Shown here piece by piece: positions 34,072-42,033 of a stretch of DNA of 64,000 nucleotides. Below the pieces are notes generated by a model. That model made no database searches. It saw nothing but the letters and a program-made list of their open reading frames with translations, and was not told the DNA's origin. The stretch is from WHSW01 sp963759295 (GTDB lineage Bacteria > Actinomycetota > Thermoleophilia > Solirubrobacterales > 70-9): positions 62,001-126,000 of the forward strand of contig CAVWYT010000011.1 in the NCBI GenBank assembly GCA_963759295.1, read 5' to 3'. Made by a program: the position numbers and the translations under genes. Position 1 is the stretch's first letter; each line of letters starts with the position of its first letter.

Positions 34072-35175
34072 CTAGGCGGGGCTCGCGGCGCGAGTCGCCT
34101 CGAGCGCGCGCGCGAGGCGACCGACGCCCTCGGCGATCCGCTCAGCCGGGACGCTCGCGAATGAGAGCCGCAGGCTGGAGCCGCCGCCGTCGAGTAGGAA
34201 GTCCGGCCCGGCGACGAAGGAGACGCCCTCCTCGGCCGCGGCGCGAAGCGCGGCGACCGTGTCGTGGGAGTCCGGGAGGTCGACCCAGAGGAAGTAACCA
34301 CCGTCGGGGACGACGAACTCGGCCGCGGGCAGACGCTCGCGCAGCGCCTCCACGAGTGCGTCGCGGCGCTCGGCGAGGGCCGCGTTGACCGACTCGATGT
34401 TCTCCGCCAGCTTCCCCGAGCGGCAGAGCTCGAACACGATCGACTCGGCGAGCATGTTCGGCGAGATGTAGTGCTCCGAGCCGCGCTTGGCGAGGGTCGC
34501 GATCTGCTCGGCGGGTCCGGCGAGGTAGCCAACCCGGACGCCCGGGCTGACCGTCTTGGAGAACGAGGACGCGTGCAGCACCCGCCCGGCCGTGTCTTGG
34601 GAGAGCATCGTCGGCGGCGGGTCGGCGCCGAACGAGATCAACCGGTAGGGGTCGTCCTCGAAGATCGTGAAGCCGTGCTCGGCGGCGAGCGCCACGAGGC
34701 GCTCTCGCTTCGCTGCGGACAGGGTGCAGCCCGCCGGGTTGTGGAAGTTGGGGATCACGTGGGCGAGCCTCACCGGCCCGCCCTCGAGCGCGCGTTCGAA
34801 AGCGTCGATATCGAGCCCGTCGGCCTCGAGCTCCACCGGTAACAGCTCGGCCCCGGTGCGGCCGAGCAGCAGCAGCGTGCGGTCGTATGACGGCTGCTCG
34901 ACGATCACTCGATCGCCGGGCTCGACCAGGTATCGGAACAGCAGCGCCGCGGCCTCCATCGAGCCGTTCGTGAACATCACCTGCTCGGGATCGATCCCAT
35001 GCAGCGCGGTGGCGGTCCACTCGCAGAGCCCCGGGTGGCCGAAGCCGGTGCCGTAGGAGAGCGCCCGCTGCCAGTCGTCGGCGAGCGCCCTCGCGGCGGC
35101 CTCGCGGACCGCCTTGGCCGGCAGGATGTCAGCGCTCGGAGCGCCGCGGGCGAAGCTGATCACGTCGGTGGCCAT
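34072..35175 (-). CDS. PLP-dependent class I/II aminotransferase (MocR/LysN-like)
   Basis: 367 residues. Fold-type I aminotransferase: FTNGSMEAAALLFRYLVEPGD, EQPSYDRTLLLL, HVIPNFHNPAGCTLSAAKRERL, EDDPYRLISF and the PLP lysine in HASSFSKTVSPGVRVGYL. This set is typical of the 2-aminoadipate/LysN and valine-pyruvate-like group; the amino donor cannot be told from sequence. ATG 35175 (MATDVISFARG) is the family start, with TATGGT 10 bases upstream; ATG 35190 adds five residues. The ORF's further upstream part is a shadow of the divergent IMPase gene. Confidence 0.85.
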   Translation of the reverse strand: MATDVISFARGAPSADILPAKAVREAAARALADDWQRALSYGTGFGHPGLCEWTATALHGIDPEQVMFTNGSMEAAALLFRYLVEPGDRVIVEQPSYDRTLLLLGRTGAELLPVELEADGLDIDAFERALEGGPVRLAHVIPNFHNPAGCTLSAAKRERLVALAAEHGFTIFEDDPYRLISFGADPPPTMLSQDTAGRVLHASSFSKTVSPGVRVGYLAGPAEQIATLAKRGSEHYISPNMLAESIVFELCRSGKLAENIESVNAALAERRDALVEALRERLPAAEFVVPDGGYFLWVDLPDSHDTVAALRAAAEEGVSFVAGPDFLLDGGGSSLRLSFASVPAERIAEGVGRLARALEATRAASPA

Positions 35176-35219
35176 CGGGCGCCCGACCATAGCAACGGCA
35201 CCCGGATCCCGAACGTGAC

Positions 35220-35225
35220 TACGGT
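35220..35225 (+). promoter_or_regulatory. TACGGT, probable leaderless -10 element
   Basis: TACGGT is 8 bases before GTG 35234 of the IMPase gene; no ribosome-site sequence is present. Confidence 0.4.
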
Positions 35226-35233
35226 TCCGCGTC

Positions 35234-36028
35234 GTGAGCGAGCTCGAGCAGATGCGCGTCCTGGCCGATGCCCTCGCGCGCACGGCGGGCGAACTGCTGC
35301 TGGCGCGGCTCGGAGGCCCACGCTCGGACGTCCGCACCAAGTCGTCTACGACCGACATGGTCACCGAGGTCGACCGCGATTCCCAGGAGCTGATCATCGA
35401 CGGGATCCGGGCGGCGCGCCCCGAGGACGGCATCCTCGCCGAGGAGGGCGCCGACGTCGCCGGCACGAGCGGCTATCGCTGGGTCGTCGACCCGCTCGAC
35501 GGGACCACGAATTACATCTACGCGCATCCCGGGTTCGCGGTCTCGATCGCGGTCGAGCGCGATGACGCCCCGGTCGTCGGGGTCGTCAACGACCCGATCC
35601 ACGGCGACCTGTTCGCCGCGGTGCAGGGCGGCGGCGCGACCCGCAACGGGGAGCCGATCGCGCCCTCGGACCTCGCCGAGCCGGCCTCGGCCTTGGTCGC
35701 GACCGGTTTCGGCTACGACCCCGGCCGGCGCCGAGCGCAGGCCGCCGTGCTCGGCAGGGCGCTCGAGCAGATACGTGACATCCGTCGCATGGGCGCCGCG
35801 GCGGTCGACCTCTGCTCGGTGGCCTGCGGGAGGGTCGACGCCTACTACGAGCGCGGGCTCTCGCGCTGGGATTTGAGTGCCGGGTCGCTGATCGCGTCTG
35901 AGGCCGGGGCGCAGGTTGGCGCGATCGGCGGCGGGCCGCCGATGCCCGGATCGATCATCGCAGCCAACCCGGCCCTGTTCGAGCCCCTGCGCAAGATCCT
36001 CGTCGAGGCCGGTGCTGCCGAGGACTAG
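35234..36028 (+). CDS. inositol monophosphatase family protein (SuhB-like)
   Basis: 264 residues. Canonical IMPase motifs: the Glu in ILAEEGAD, WVVDPLDGTTNYIYAHP (motif A) and SRWDLSAGSLIASEAGA (motif B, WDxxAG). It dephosphorylates inositol 1-phosphate, histidinol phosphate or a related compound with Mg. It is a closer IMPase than the gene at 838. GTG 35234 fits the homology start. It converges on sucD, with stop codons overlapping by 4 bases. Confidence 0.88.
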   Translation: MSELEQMRVLADALARTAGELLLARLGGPRSDVRTKSSTTDMVTEVDRDSQELIIDGIRAARPEDGILAEEGADVAGTSGYRWVVDPLDGTTNYIYAHPGFAVSIAVERDDAPVVGVVNDPIHGDLFAAVQGGGATRNGEPIAPSDLAEPASALVATGFGYDPGRRRAQAAVLGRALEQIRDIRRMGAAAVDLCSVACGRVDAYYERGLSRWDLSAGSLIASEAGAQVGAIGGGPPMPGSIIAANPALFEPLRKILVEAGAAED

Positions 36029-36903
36029 GCGGCCGTCTGCATCGCCTCGACCGCGAGCTGCGCGGTCTCGGTCGGGCTTTTTCCGACCCGCACGCCGCGG
36101 TCCTCGAGCGCCTCCTTCTTCGCCTCGGCTGTCCCCGAGGAGCCCGAGATGATCGCTCCGGCATGGCCCATCTGCTTGCCCGGCGGCGCGGTGAAACCGG
36201 CGATGTAGGCGACCACCGGCTTGGTCACCGCCGCGGCGATGAAATCAGCGGCCCGCTCCTCGGCGTCGCCGCCGATCTCACCGACGATCACGATCAGTTC
36301 GGTCTCGGGATCGGCCTCGAACATCGTCAGCACGTCGATGAAGTCCGAGCCGACGATCGGGTCACCGCCGATCCCGACGATCGAGGAGTTGCCGGCGCCG
36401 GCCTGCTTCAGCTCGTTGCCGATCTGGTAGGTGAGTGTCCCGGACTTCGAGACGACGCCGATCGAGCCGGCGTCGAAGAACTGCGCCGGGATGATCCCGA
36501 CGTTGGCCTGGCCGGGCGAGAGCACGCCTGGGCAGTTGGGGCCGATCAGCCGCACACCGGCCTCCTTCGCCTTCCAGTAGACGCCGAGCATGTCGAACAC
36601 CGGGATCCCCTCGGTGATCGCGATCACGGTGCCGATGCCGGCGTCGATCGCCTCCTCGATCGCCGCGGCGGCGAATCGGGCCGGGACGAAGATCATCGAA
36701 GTGTTGGCGCCGCGCTCGTCGACCGCCTCGGAGATCGAGTCGAAGACCGGCACCCCATCGACGTCCTGCCCTCCCTTGCCGGGGGTGACGCCGGCGACGA
36801 GGTCGGTGCCGTAGTCGCGGTTGCGAAGCCCGTGGAAGGAGCCCTCGCGGCCGGTGAGGCCGGAGACGACGAGCTTGGTGTCTGCGTCGACGATGACCGA
36901 CAT
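36025..36903 (-). CDS. sucD: succinyl-CoA synthetase alpha subunit
   Basis: 292 residues. It has the CoA-binding Rossmann domain (VSGLTGREGSFHGLRNRDYGT), LIGPNCPGVLSPG, and the phosphohistidine loop GHAGAIISGSSGTAEAKKEALE. With SucC it makes ATP or GTP from succinyl-CoA in the TCA cycle. ATG 36903 is one base after the sucC stop, so the two subunits are made together. Confidence 0.96.
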   Translation of the reverse strand: MSVIVDADTKLVVSGLTGREGSFHGLRNRDYGTDLVAGVTPGKGGQDVDGVPVFDSISEAVDERGANTSMIFVPARFAAAAIEEAIDAGIGTVIAITEGIPVFDMLGVYWKAKEAGVRLIGPNCPGVLSPGQANVGIIPAQFFDAGSIGVVSKSGTLTYQIGNELKQAGAGNSSIVGIGGDPIVGSDFIDVLTMFEADPETELIVIVGEIGGDAEERAADFIAAAVTKPVVAYIAGFTAPPGKQMGHAGAIISGSSGTAEAKKEALEDRGVRVGKSPTETAQLAVEAMQTAA

Positions 36904-36904
36904 C

Positions 36905-38053
36905 TCATCCCCCGTGCCCGGCGAGCCCGACGACGGCCTCCGCCGCGCCGAGCATCGTCTTCTCCACGTGGAGGTTGCCGAGCTCGGCGTCGGCGAGGAT
37001 GCCGAGGCCCTGCTCGGAGTTCGTGCCATCTAGGCGAACGACCAGCGGTACGTCGATGTCGATCCGCTGCGAGGCCTTGATGATCCCCTTGGCGATCTCG
37101 TCGCAGCGGGTGATGCCGCCGAAGATGTTGAACAGGATCGCGGTCACTTTCGGGTCCGAAGTGATGACCTCGAGCGCGTCGACGATCGCCTCGGCCTTCG
37201 AGCCGCCGCCGGCGTCGAGGAAGTTCGCGGGCCTGCCGCCCGCCTGAGCGACGACGTCGAGAGTGGACATGCACAGCCCGGCGCCGTTGCCGAGGATGCC
37301 GATGTTGCCCCCCAGCTTGACGTAGGTGAGGCCCTTCTCCTTTGCCATGGCCTCCTGGGGATCCTCGGCGGACTTGTCGGTCAGCTCAGCGAGCTCGGGG
37401 TGGCGATAGAGGGAGTTGTTGTCGATCGTCGCCTTCGAGTCGAGCGCAATCACCTTGCGATCGGCGGTGACGATCAGCGGGTTTACCTCGATCAGGGTCG
37501 CGTCCTCGGCGAGCGCGACCCGCTCCAGCTTGACCAGCAGCTCGGCCACCTGATCGGTGACGTCCTCGTCGATCCCGGCGTCGACCGCGATCTCGCGCGC
37601 GGTCGCGGTCGTGAGCTCGGCGCCCGGCTCGAGGTGGCGCCTGACGAGCGCGTTCGGATCGGTCTCGGCCATCTCCTCGACGTCCATGCCGCCGATCGCC
37701 GAGAGCATCGCGAGCAGCTTCTTCTCGGAGCGGTCGAGGATGATCGACGCGTAGTACTCCGAGGCGATCTCCGAGGCCTGCTCGATCCAGAGGTCGTGGA
37801 CGGTGAACCCGCGGATGTCCATGCCGAGGATCGCCTCGGAGTGGGCGCGCGCCTCCGCCTCGTCGGCCGCGACCTTGATCCCGCCGGCCTTGCCGCGCTT
37901 TCCGATCGCGACCTGAGCCTTGACCACGCACGGGTAGCCGACCTCGTTCGCGGCGGCGACCGCATCGTCGACGGTCGCGGCGTGCCGCCCCCGCGGCACC
38001 GGGACGCCGTGCTCGGCGAACAGCTGCTTGCCCTGGTATTCGAGTAGGTCCAT
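36905..38053 (-). CDS. sucC: ADP-forming succinyl-CoA synthetase beta subunit
   Basis: 382 residues from ATG 38053 (MDLLEYQGKQLFAEHGVPVPRG, the family start); a 15-codon upstream extension is poorly supported. ATP-grasp fold: CVVKAQVAIGKRGKAGGIKV, IEVNPLIVTADRKVIALD and the C-terminal NIFGGITRCDEIAKGI. It precedes sucD by one base. The leader of about 60 bases has no clear ribosome site but contains GATAGGCT, a possible -10. Confidence 0.96.
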   Translation of the reverse strand: MDLLEYQGKQLFAEHGVPVPRGRHAATVDDAVAAANEVGYPCVVKAQVAIGKRGKAGGIKVAADEAEARAHSEAILGMDIRGFTVHDLWIEQASEIASEYYASIILDRSEKKLLAMLSAIGGMDVEEMAETDPNALVRRHLEPGAELTTATAREIAVDAGIDEDVTDQVAELLVKLERVALAEDATLIEVNPLIVTADRKVIALDSKATIDNNSLYRHPELAELTDKSAEDPQEAMAKEKGLTYVKLGGNIGILGNGAGLCMSTLDVVAQAGGRPANFLDAGGGSKAEAIVDALEVITSDPKVTAILFNIFGGITRCDEIAKGIIKASQRIDIDVPLVVRLDGTNSEQGLGILADAELGNLHVEKTMLGAAEAVVGLAGHGG

Positions 38054-38167
38054 CGACTTCGAGGGGGGTGCGGGGGCGGGCAGCCTATCGCTTGCCATAA
38101 TGCCGCGCCGCGAGCGTTTGGCTGACCACAGCGGAGTCGTCCGACGCTGAACGCGAAGCAGGTATCG

Positions 38168-38854
38168 ATGGCGCTGCCGAAGCTCAAAGAGATCAACTGG
38201 GTGACCGCGGATTGCTACGGGACCCTGATCGACTGGGAGAAGGGGATCCTCGACGCGTTCTCCAAGGAGGCCCAGCGAGACGGCTTCTCCTTCGACGAGC
38301 AGAAGTTCATCGATCGCTTCCTCGACGTGCAGGCGGAGATCATGGGCGGCTCCTACGAGCTCTATGCCGAGGTGCTGCGCCGAACCGCGGTCAAGGTCGC
38401 CGGCGAGATCGGCTGGGAGCTGGAGCCCTCACGGGCGCAGTTCCTACCCGACAGCGTCGGGCGCTGGCTGCCGTTTCGCGAGGCGAACGCGGCCATGGAC
38501 CGGCTCGGCAAGCGCTACGACCTCGGGATCATCTCCAACGTCGACGACAAGCTGCTCGGCGTCTCGCGGCGTCACCTGCGCACCGACCTCGACCTCGTCG
38601 TCACCGCCCAGCAGGTGCGCAGCTACAAGCCCGATCCGGCCCACTTCAAGGAGGCGGCCCGCCGAATCGGCGGCAAGAAGGGCTGGGTTCACATCGCCTC
38701 GGGCTACGACGCCGACGTCGCCCCGCTGCTGAAGATGAACGTGCCGGTGATCTGGGTCAATCGCCGCGGGGAGAAGCTCGAGGGCCGCAAGAAGCCCGAC
38801 GCGGAGGTCAAGAACTTTCGCGACGCGGCGAAGAGGCTCGGTGCCGGCGGCTAA
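38168..38854 (+). CDS. HAD-superfamily hydrolase, haloacid-dehalogenase type II-like
   Basis: 228 residues. Motif I is VTADCYGTLIDWEKG, with the nucleophile Asp; motif II is IISNVDD; the SYKPDPAHF lysine and HIASGYDADVAPLLKM follow. The sequence ADCYGTLIDWE is the signature of the haloacid-dehalogenase type II subgroup, which dehalogenates or dephosphorylates small acids. Two candidate acid residues of motif IV are present. The substrate is not known. The start ATG 38168 follows GAAGCAGG. It overlaps the sulfotransferase gene by 14 bases. Confidence 0.85.
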   Translation: MALPKLKEINWVTADCYGTLIDWEKGILDAFSKEAQRDGFSFDEQKFIDRFLDVQAEIMGGSYELYAEVLRRTAVKVAGEIGWELEPSRAQFLPDSVGRWLPFREANAAMDRLGKRYDLGIISNVDDKLLGVSRRHLRTDLDLVVTAQQVRSYKPDPAHFKEAARRIGGKKGWVHIASGYDADVAPLLKMNVPVIWVNRRGEKLEGRKKPDAEVKNFRDAAKRLGAGG

Positions 38855-39812
38855 CGGGCCGACGCACTCCAGCGACCCCGCCGACGACGCGATGGTGGCG
38901 CGAGCGCGCGAGCGCTTCGCCTCGGAGCGACGGCACTTGGCGCGGCGGCGGCGGCGCGCGCAGCGCTCCGGGGCGCTCCCCAACCTAGTCGTGATCGGGG
39001 GGCTCAAGTGCGGGACGACGAGCCTCCACCACTACCTCAACCTCCACCCCGAGATCGCGATGTCGCGGCCTAAGGAGCTCAACTTCTTCGTCGCCGAGCT
39101 CAACTGGGAGCTCGGCCCCGACTGGTACGCGAGCCACTTCGACCGCTCCGCGCCGGTGCGCGGCGAGACCTCCCCCCATTACACGAACCGGCCACGGTTC
39201 GAGGGCGTCGCCGAGCGGATGGCGTCGCTGATCGGAGAGGCCCGAATCGTCTACATGGTCCGCGACCCGATCGACCGCATGCTCTCCCACTACCTCCACA
39301 ACGTCGGTGGCGGGTACGAGAGCCGCCCGCTCGCGGAGGCGCTCGCGGACCCGGCGAGCGCCTACGTCGATCGCAGCCGCTACGCGATGCAAATCGAGCC
39401 GTACCTGGCGGCGTTCGCAGCCGAGCGAATCGCGATCGTCTCCCGCGAGCAGCTCAGAGACGACCGCGAGGCGACGATGCGGCGCCTGTTCGAGCTCTGC
39501 GGCGTGGACCCGGAGTTTCGCTCCGAGCAATTCGAGCGCGAGTGGGAGACGGGAAGCGGGAAGGCCTCCGGTGGGTTTCGGATCATGGACCGCGCCGTGC
39601 GGCTCCCGGGATTGCGGGCTCTCGATCGCAACTTCGATCGGCTGCCGGAGTCGCTGCGGTGGCTGGTCGAGCGCCTCGTCCACGACCCGGACACCGGCGC
39701 GGCCCCGAAGCCGACGCTCGACTCGGAGTTGCGCGGCCGGCTCGAGGGCCTGCTTCGCGACGACGTCGCCCGACTTGAGGAGATCGCCGGACGGCGGTTC
39801 GGTTGGCTCTGA
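38841..39812 (+). CDS. sulfotransferase family protein
   Basis: 323 residues. The PAPS-binding 5'-phosphosulfate loop is NLVVIGGLKCGTTSLHHYL (about residues 48-66) and the 3'-phosphate loop is YMVRDPIDRMLSHYLHN; the family is the heparan-sulfate/NodH type. It moves sulfate from PAPS to a carbohydrate, lipid or small acceptor, usually cell-envelope related in bacteria. The first 45 residues are Arg-rich and may be a disordered extension; GTG 38841 is taken, but ATG at about codon 18 would also keep the domain. Confidence 0.85.
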   Translation: MPAANGPTHSSDPADDAMVARARERFASERRHLARRRRRAQRSGALPNLVVIGGLKCGTTSLHHYLNLHPEIAMSRPKELNFFVAELNWELGPDWYASHFDRSAPVRGETSPHYTNRPRFEGVAERMASLIGEARIVYMVRDPIDRMLSHYLHNVGGGYESRPLAEALADPASAYVDRSRYAMQIEPYLAAFAAERIAIVSREQLRDDREATMRRLFELCGVDPEFRSEQFEREWETGSGKASGGFRIMDRAVRLPGLRALDRNFDRLPESLRWLVERLVHDPDTGAAPKPTLDSELRGRLEGLLRDDVARLEEIAGRRFGWL

Positions 39813-39843
39813 CACCGACCGGCGGCGGCGGCGCACTCATCAT

Positions 39844-39849
39844 TAGAGT
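39844..39849 (+). promoter_or_regulatory. TAGAGT, probable leaderless -10 element
   Basis: TAGAGT is 9 bases before ATG 39859; identical to the hexamer before 6027. Confidence 0.4.
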
Positions 39850-39858
39850 GCCGATCCG

Positions 39859-41220
39859 ATGAGCCAGTTCTCCGCGCTCTCGATCGAAGGACGCCTCGCC
39901 ACCGCGGCGGACGGCGACTGGGACGAGGCCCGGCAGGCCTGGAACCTGGCCGCCGACCAGCGCCCGACCGCGGTGGCCTTCGCGTCGAACGCCGACGACG
40001 TCGCTGCGGTGGTCCGGTTCGCCGGCGACAACGGGCTCCGGGTCTCCGCGCAGGGCACCGGCCACGGCGCCGGGGCGCTGGGCCCACTCGACGACACGAT
40101 CCTGATCAAGACCGCGGGCATGCGCGACCTCGCGGTCGATGCGGAGACGCGGATCGCGCGCGTCGGGGCCGGGGTGCTGGCCGCGGAGCTCGGCGAGGCG
40201 GCACGGGAGCACGGGCTGACCGCGCTCGGCGGCTCCTCGCCGGACGTAGGCGTGATCGGCTACACGCTGGGCGGTGGGCTCGGCTGGCTCGGGCGCCGGC
40301 ACGGGTTCGCCTGCAACAGGGTGCGGGCGATCGAGCTGGTCACCGCCGACGGCGAGGCGAGGCGTATCGACGCCGACAACGATCCGGACCTGTTCTGGGC
40401 GCTGCGCGGCGGCGGCGGCGGATATGGGCTCGTCACCGCGCTCGAGACCGAGCTGCTGCCGATCGCCGAGGTCTACGCCGGGGCGCTCGTCTTCCCGGCC
40501 GAGCTCGGCGCCGAGGCGGTCCGCGCCTACCGCGACTGGGCGGGCGGCGTTGGCGAGGACGTCACCTCGATCGTCCGCTTCCTGCGCCCGCCGCCGCTTC
40601 CCGACGTCCCGGAGCCGATCCGCGACAAGCCGCTACTGACGATCGACGCGGCGTTGATCGGCGAGCAGGAGGAGGGCGAGCGACTGATCGCTCCGTTGCG
40701 AGCGCTCGGCGAGCCGATCATGGACACCTTCGGACGGATGCCGACCGCGGGCCTGAGCCGTATCCACATGGACCCCGAGCAACCCGTACCCGGCCTCGGC
40801 GATCACCTCGTGGTCCGCGAGCTGCCGGACGAGGCGATCGACACCCTGGTCGGCCTGGTCGGCCCCGATACGGGCTCGCCGCTCCTGTTCGCCGAGCTGC
40901 GCCAGGCCGGAGGCGCGCTCGCGCGCCCCGCCGAGGGGGGCGGCGCGCTCTCGAGCCTCGACGCCGAGTTCGTGATGATCGCGATCGGGGTGCCGATGAC
41001 GCCGGAGCTCCAAGAGGCGATTCCGCCGTACCTCGACCGGCTCACCGCTGCGATGAAGCCGTGGGCCGGAGACGGTGGCTACTTCAACTTCGCCGACCGG
41101 CCCTGCGACGTCGACGCGCTGCTGCCCCCGGACGTCTGCGCGCGCCTCGCCGAGGTCAAGCGCCGCTGGGACCCCGATCACCGGATCCTGGCCAACCACG
41201 CGGTCTCAGCGGCGGCCTAG
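39859..41220 (+). CDS. FAD-binding oxidoreductase (BBE/VAO-like)
   Basis: 453 residues. The PCMH-type FAD domain occupies 30-215: DQRPTAVAFASNADDVAAVVRFA, the FAD loop VSAQGTGHGAGALGPL (whose His may carry covalent FAD) and SPDVGVIGYTLGGGLGWLGRRHG. A substrate domain and a C-terminal berberine-bridge segment (YFNFADRP, DPDHRILANH) follow. The second covalent cysteine of bicovalent enzymes is not visible. Members oxidise alcohols, sugars or amines; the substrate is unknown. ATG 39859 is supported by a leaderless hexamer. Confidence 0.87.
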   Translation: MSQFSALSIEGRLATAADGDWDEARQAWNLAADQRPTAVAFASNADDVAAVVRFAGDNGLRVSAQGTGHGAGALGPLDDTILIKTAGMRDLAVDAETRIARVGAGVLAAELGEAAREHGLTALGGSSPDVGVIGYTLGGGLGWLGRRHGFACNRVRAIELVTADGEARRIDADNDPDLFWALRGGGGGYGLVTALETELLPIAEVYAGALVFPAELGAEAVRAYRDWAGGVGEDVTSIVRFLRPPPLPDVPEPIRDKPLLTIDAALIGEQEEGERLIAPLRALGEPIMDTFGRMPTAGLSRIHMDPEQPVPGLGDHLVVRELPDEAIDTLVGLVGPDTGSPLLFAELRQAGGALARPAEGGGALSSLDAEFVMIAIGVPMTPELQEAIPPYLDRLTAAMKPWAGDGGYFNFADRPCDVDALLPPDVCARLAEVKRRWDPDHRILANHAVSAAA

Positions 41221-41223
41221 GTT
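41218..41223 (+). promoter_or_regulatory. TAGGTT, probable -10 element
   Basis: TAGGTT overlaps the stop codon of the FAD oxidoreductase and lies 7 bases before GTG 41231, the start of a 20-codon ORF leading into the phosphoglucomutase operon. Confidence 0.4.
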
Positions 41224-41230
41224 CTCGCCC

Positions 41231-41293
41231 GTGCAGCAGGCGCCACGAACGGGGAGGGATGGCGTCAGGCAAGGCGCGATCCGGCGATTGTGA
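41231..41293 (+). CDS. possible 20-residue leader peptide before the phosphoglucomutase operon
   Basis: GTG 41231 opens a 20-codon frame (MQQAPRTGRDGVRQGAIRRL) whose TGA stop (41291-41293) overlaps the GTG start of the next gene (GTGA). TAGGTT is 7 bases upstream, so this would be the first codon of a leaderless message. The peptide has five arginines and no recognisable family. Translational coupling or attenuation is an inference; it could also be just untranslated leader. Confidence 0.35.
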   Translation: MQQAPRTGRDGVRQGAIRRL

Positions 41294-42033
41294 GCTTGGG
41301 CCTTCCCGACGGAATCAGGGCGTGCCTGTTCGACCTCGACGGCGTGCTCACCCAGACGGCGAAGGTCCACGCCGCCGCCTGGAAGCAGATGTTCGACGCC
41401 TACCTGCGCGAGCGGGCCGAGCGCGAGGGCGGCGAGCTCCAACCGTTCGACGCCCGCGACGACTACGACCAGTACGTCGACGGGAAGTCGCGAAGCGACG
41501 GCGTTCGCTCGTTTTTGGCCTCGCGGGGGATCGAGTTGCCCGAGGGCGGGCCGGACGATCCGCCGAGCGCGGAGACGGTAACCGGGCTCGGTCTGCGCAA
41601 GAACGAGCTCGTGCTGAAGCTGATCGACGAGCACGGCGTCGAGCCGTATGACGGGTCGGTGCGCTACGTGCGCGCCGCGATCGACGCCGGGATCCGGCGC
41701 GCCGTGGTCTCCTCGAGCACCAACTGCCGCGCCGTGCTCGAGGCGGCCGGGATCATCGACCTGTTCGAGCAGATCGTCGACGGGCACGTCACCGAGCGCG
41801 AGGGCCTCGCCGGCAAGCCGGCCCCCGATTCCTATCTCGCCGGCGCCAAGAGCCTGGGCGTCGAGCCCTCCGAGGCGGCGGTCTACGAGGATGCGCTCGC
41901 CGGTGTCGAGGCCGGGCGCGCGGGAAGCTTCGGGCTCGTCGTCGGCGTCGACCGGGTCGGCCAAGCGAAGGCGCTCGCCGAGCACGGCGCCGACGTGGTC
42001 GTCTCCGATCTCGCGGAGCTGCTCGAGCGTTGA
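41290..42033 (+). CDS. pgmB: beta-phosphoglucomutase-like HAD hydrolase
   Basis: 247 residues. HAD-IA motifs: ACLFDLDGVLTQTAKVHAAAWKQMFDAYL, with the two catalytic aspartates, the cap containing GLRKNELVLKLI, VVSSSTNCRAVL (motif II), AGKPAPDSYL (lysine) and VYEDALAGVEAGRAG (motif IV). Sequence and context fit beta-phosphoglucomutase, which converts beta-glucose 1-phosphate to glucose 6-phosphate. Its stop overlaps the start of the GH65 phosphorylase gene (TTGA), which would supply that substrate. It starts with GTG 41290. Confidence 0.85.
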   Translation: MSLGLPDGIRACLFDLDGVLTQTAKVHAAAWKQMFDAYLRERAEREGGELQPFDARDDYDQYVDGKSRSDGVRSFLASRGIELPEGGPDDPPSAETVTGLGLRKNELVLKLIDEHGVEPYDGSVRYVRAAIDAGIRRAVVSSSTNCRAVLEAAGIIDLFEQIVDGHVTEREGLAGKPAPDSYLAGAKSLGVEPSEAAVYEDALAGVEAGRAGSFGLVVGVDRVGQAKALAEHGADVVVSDLAELLER

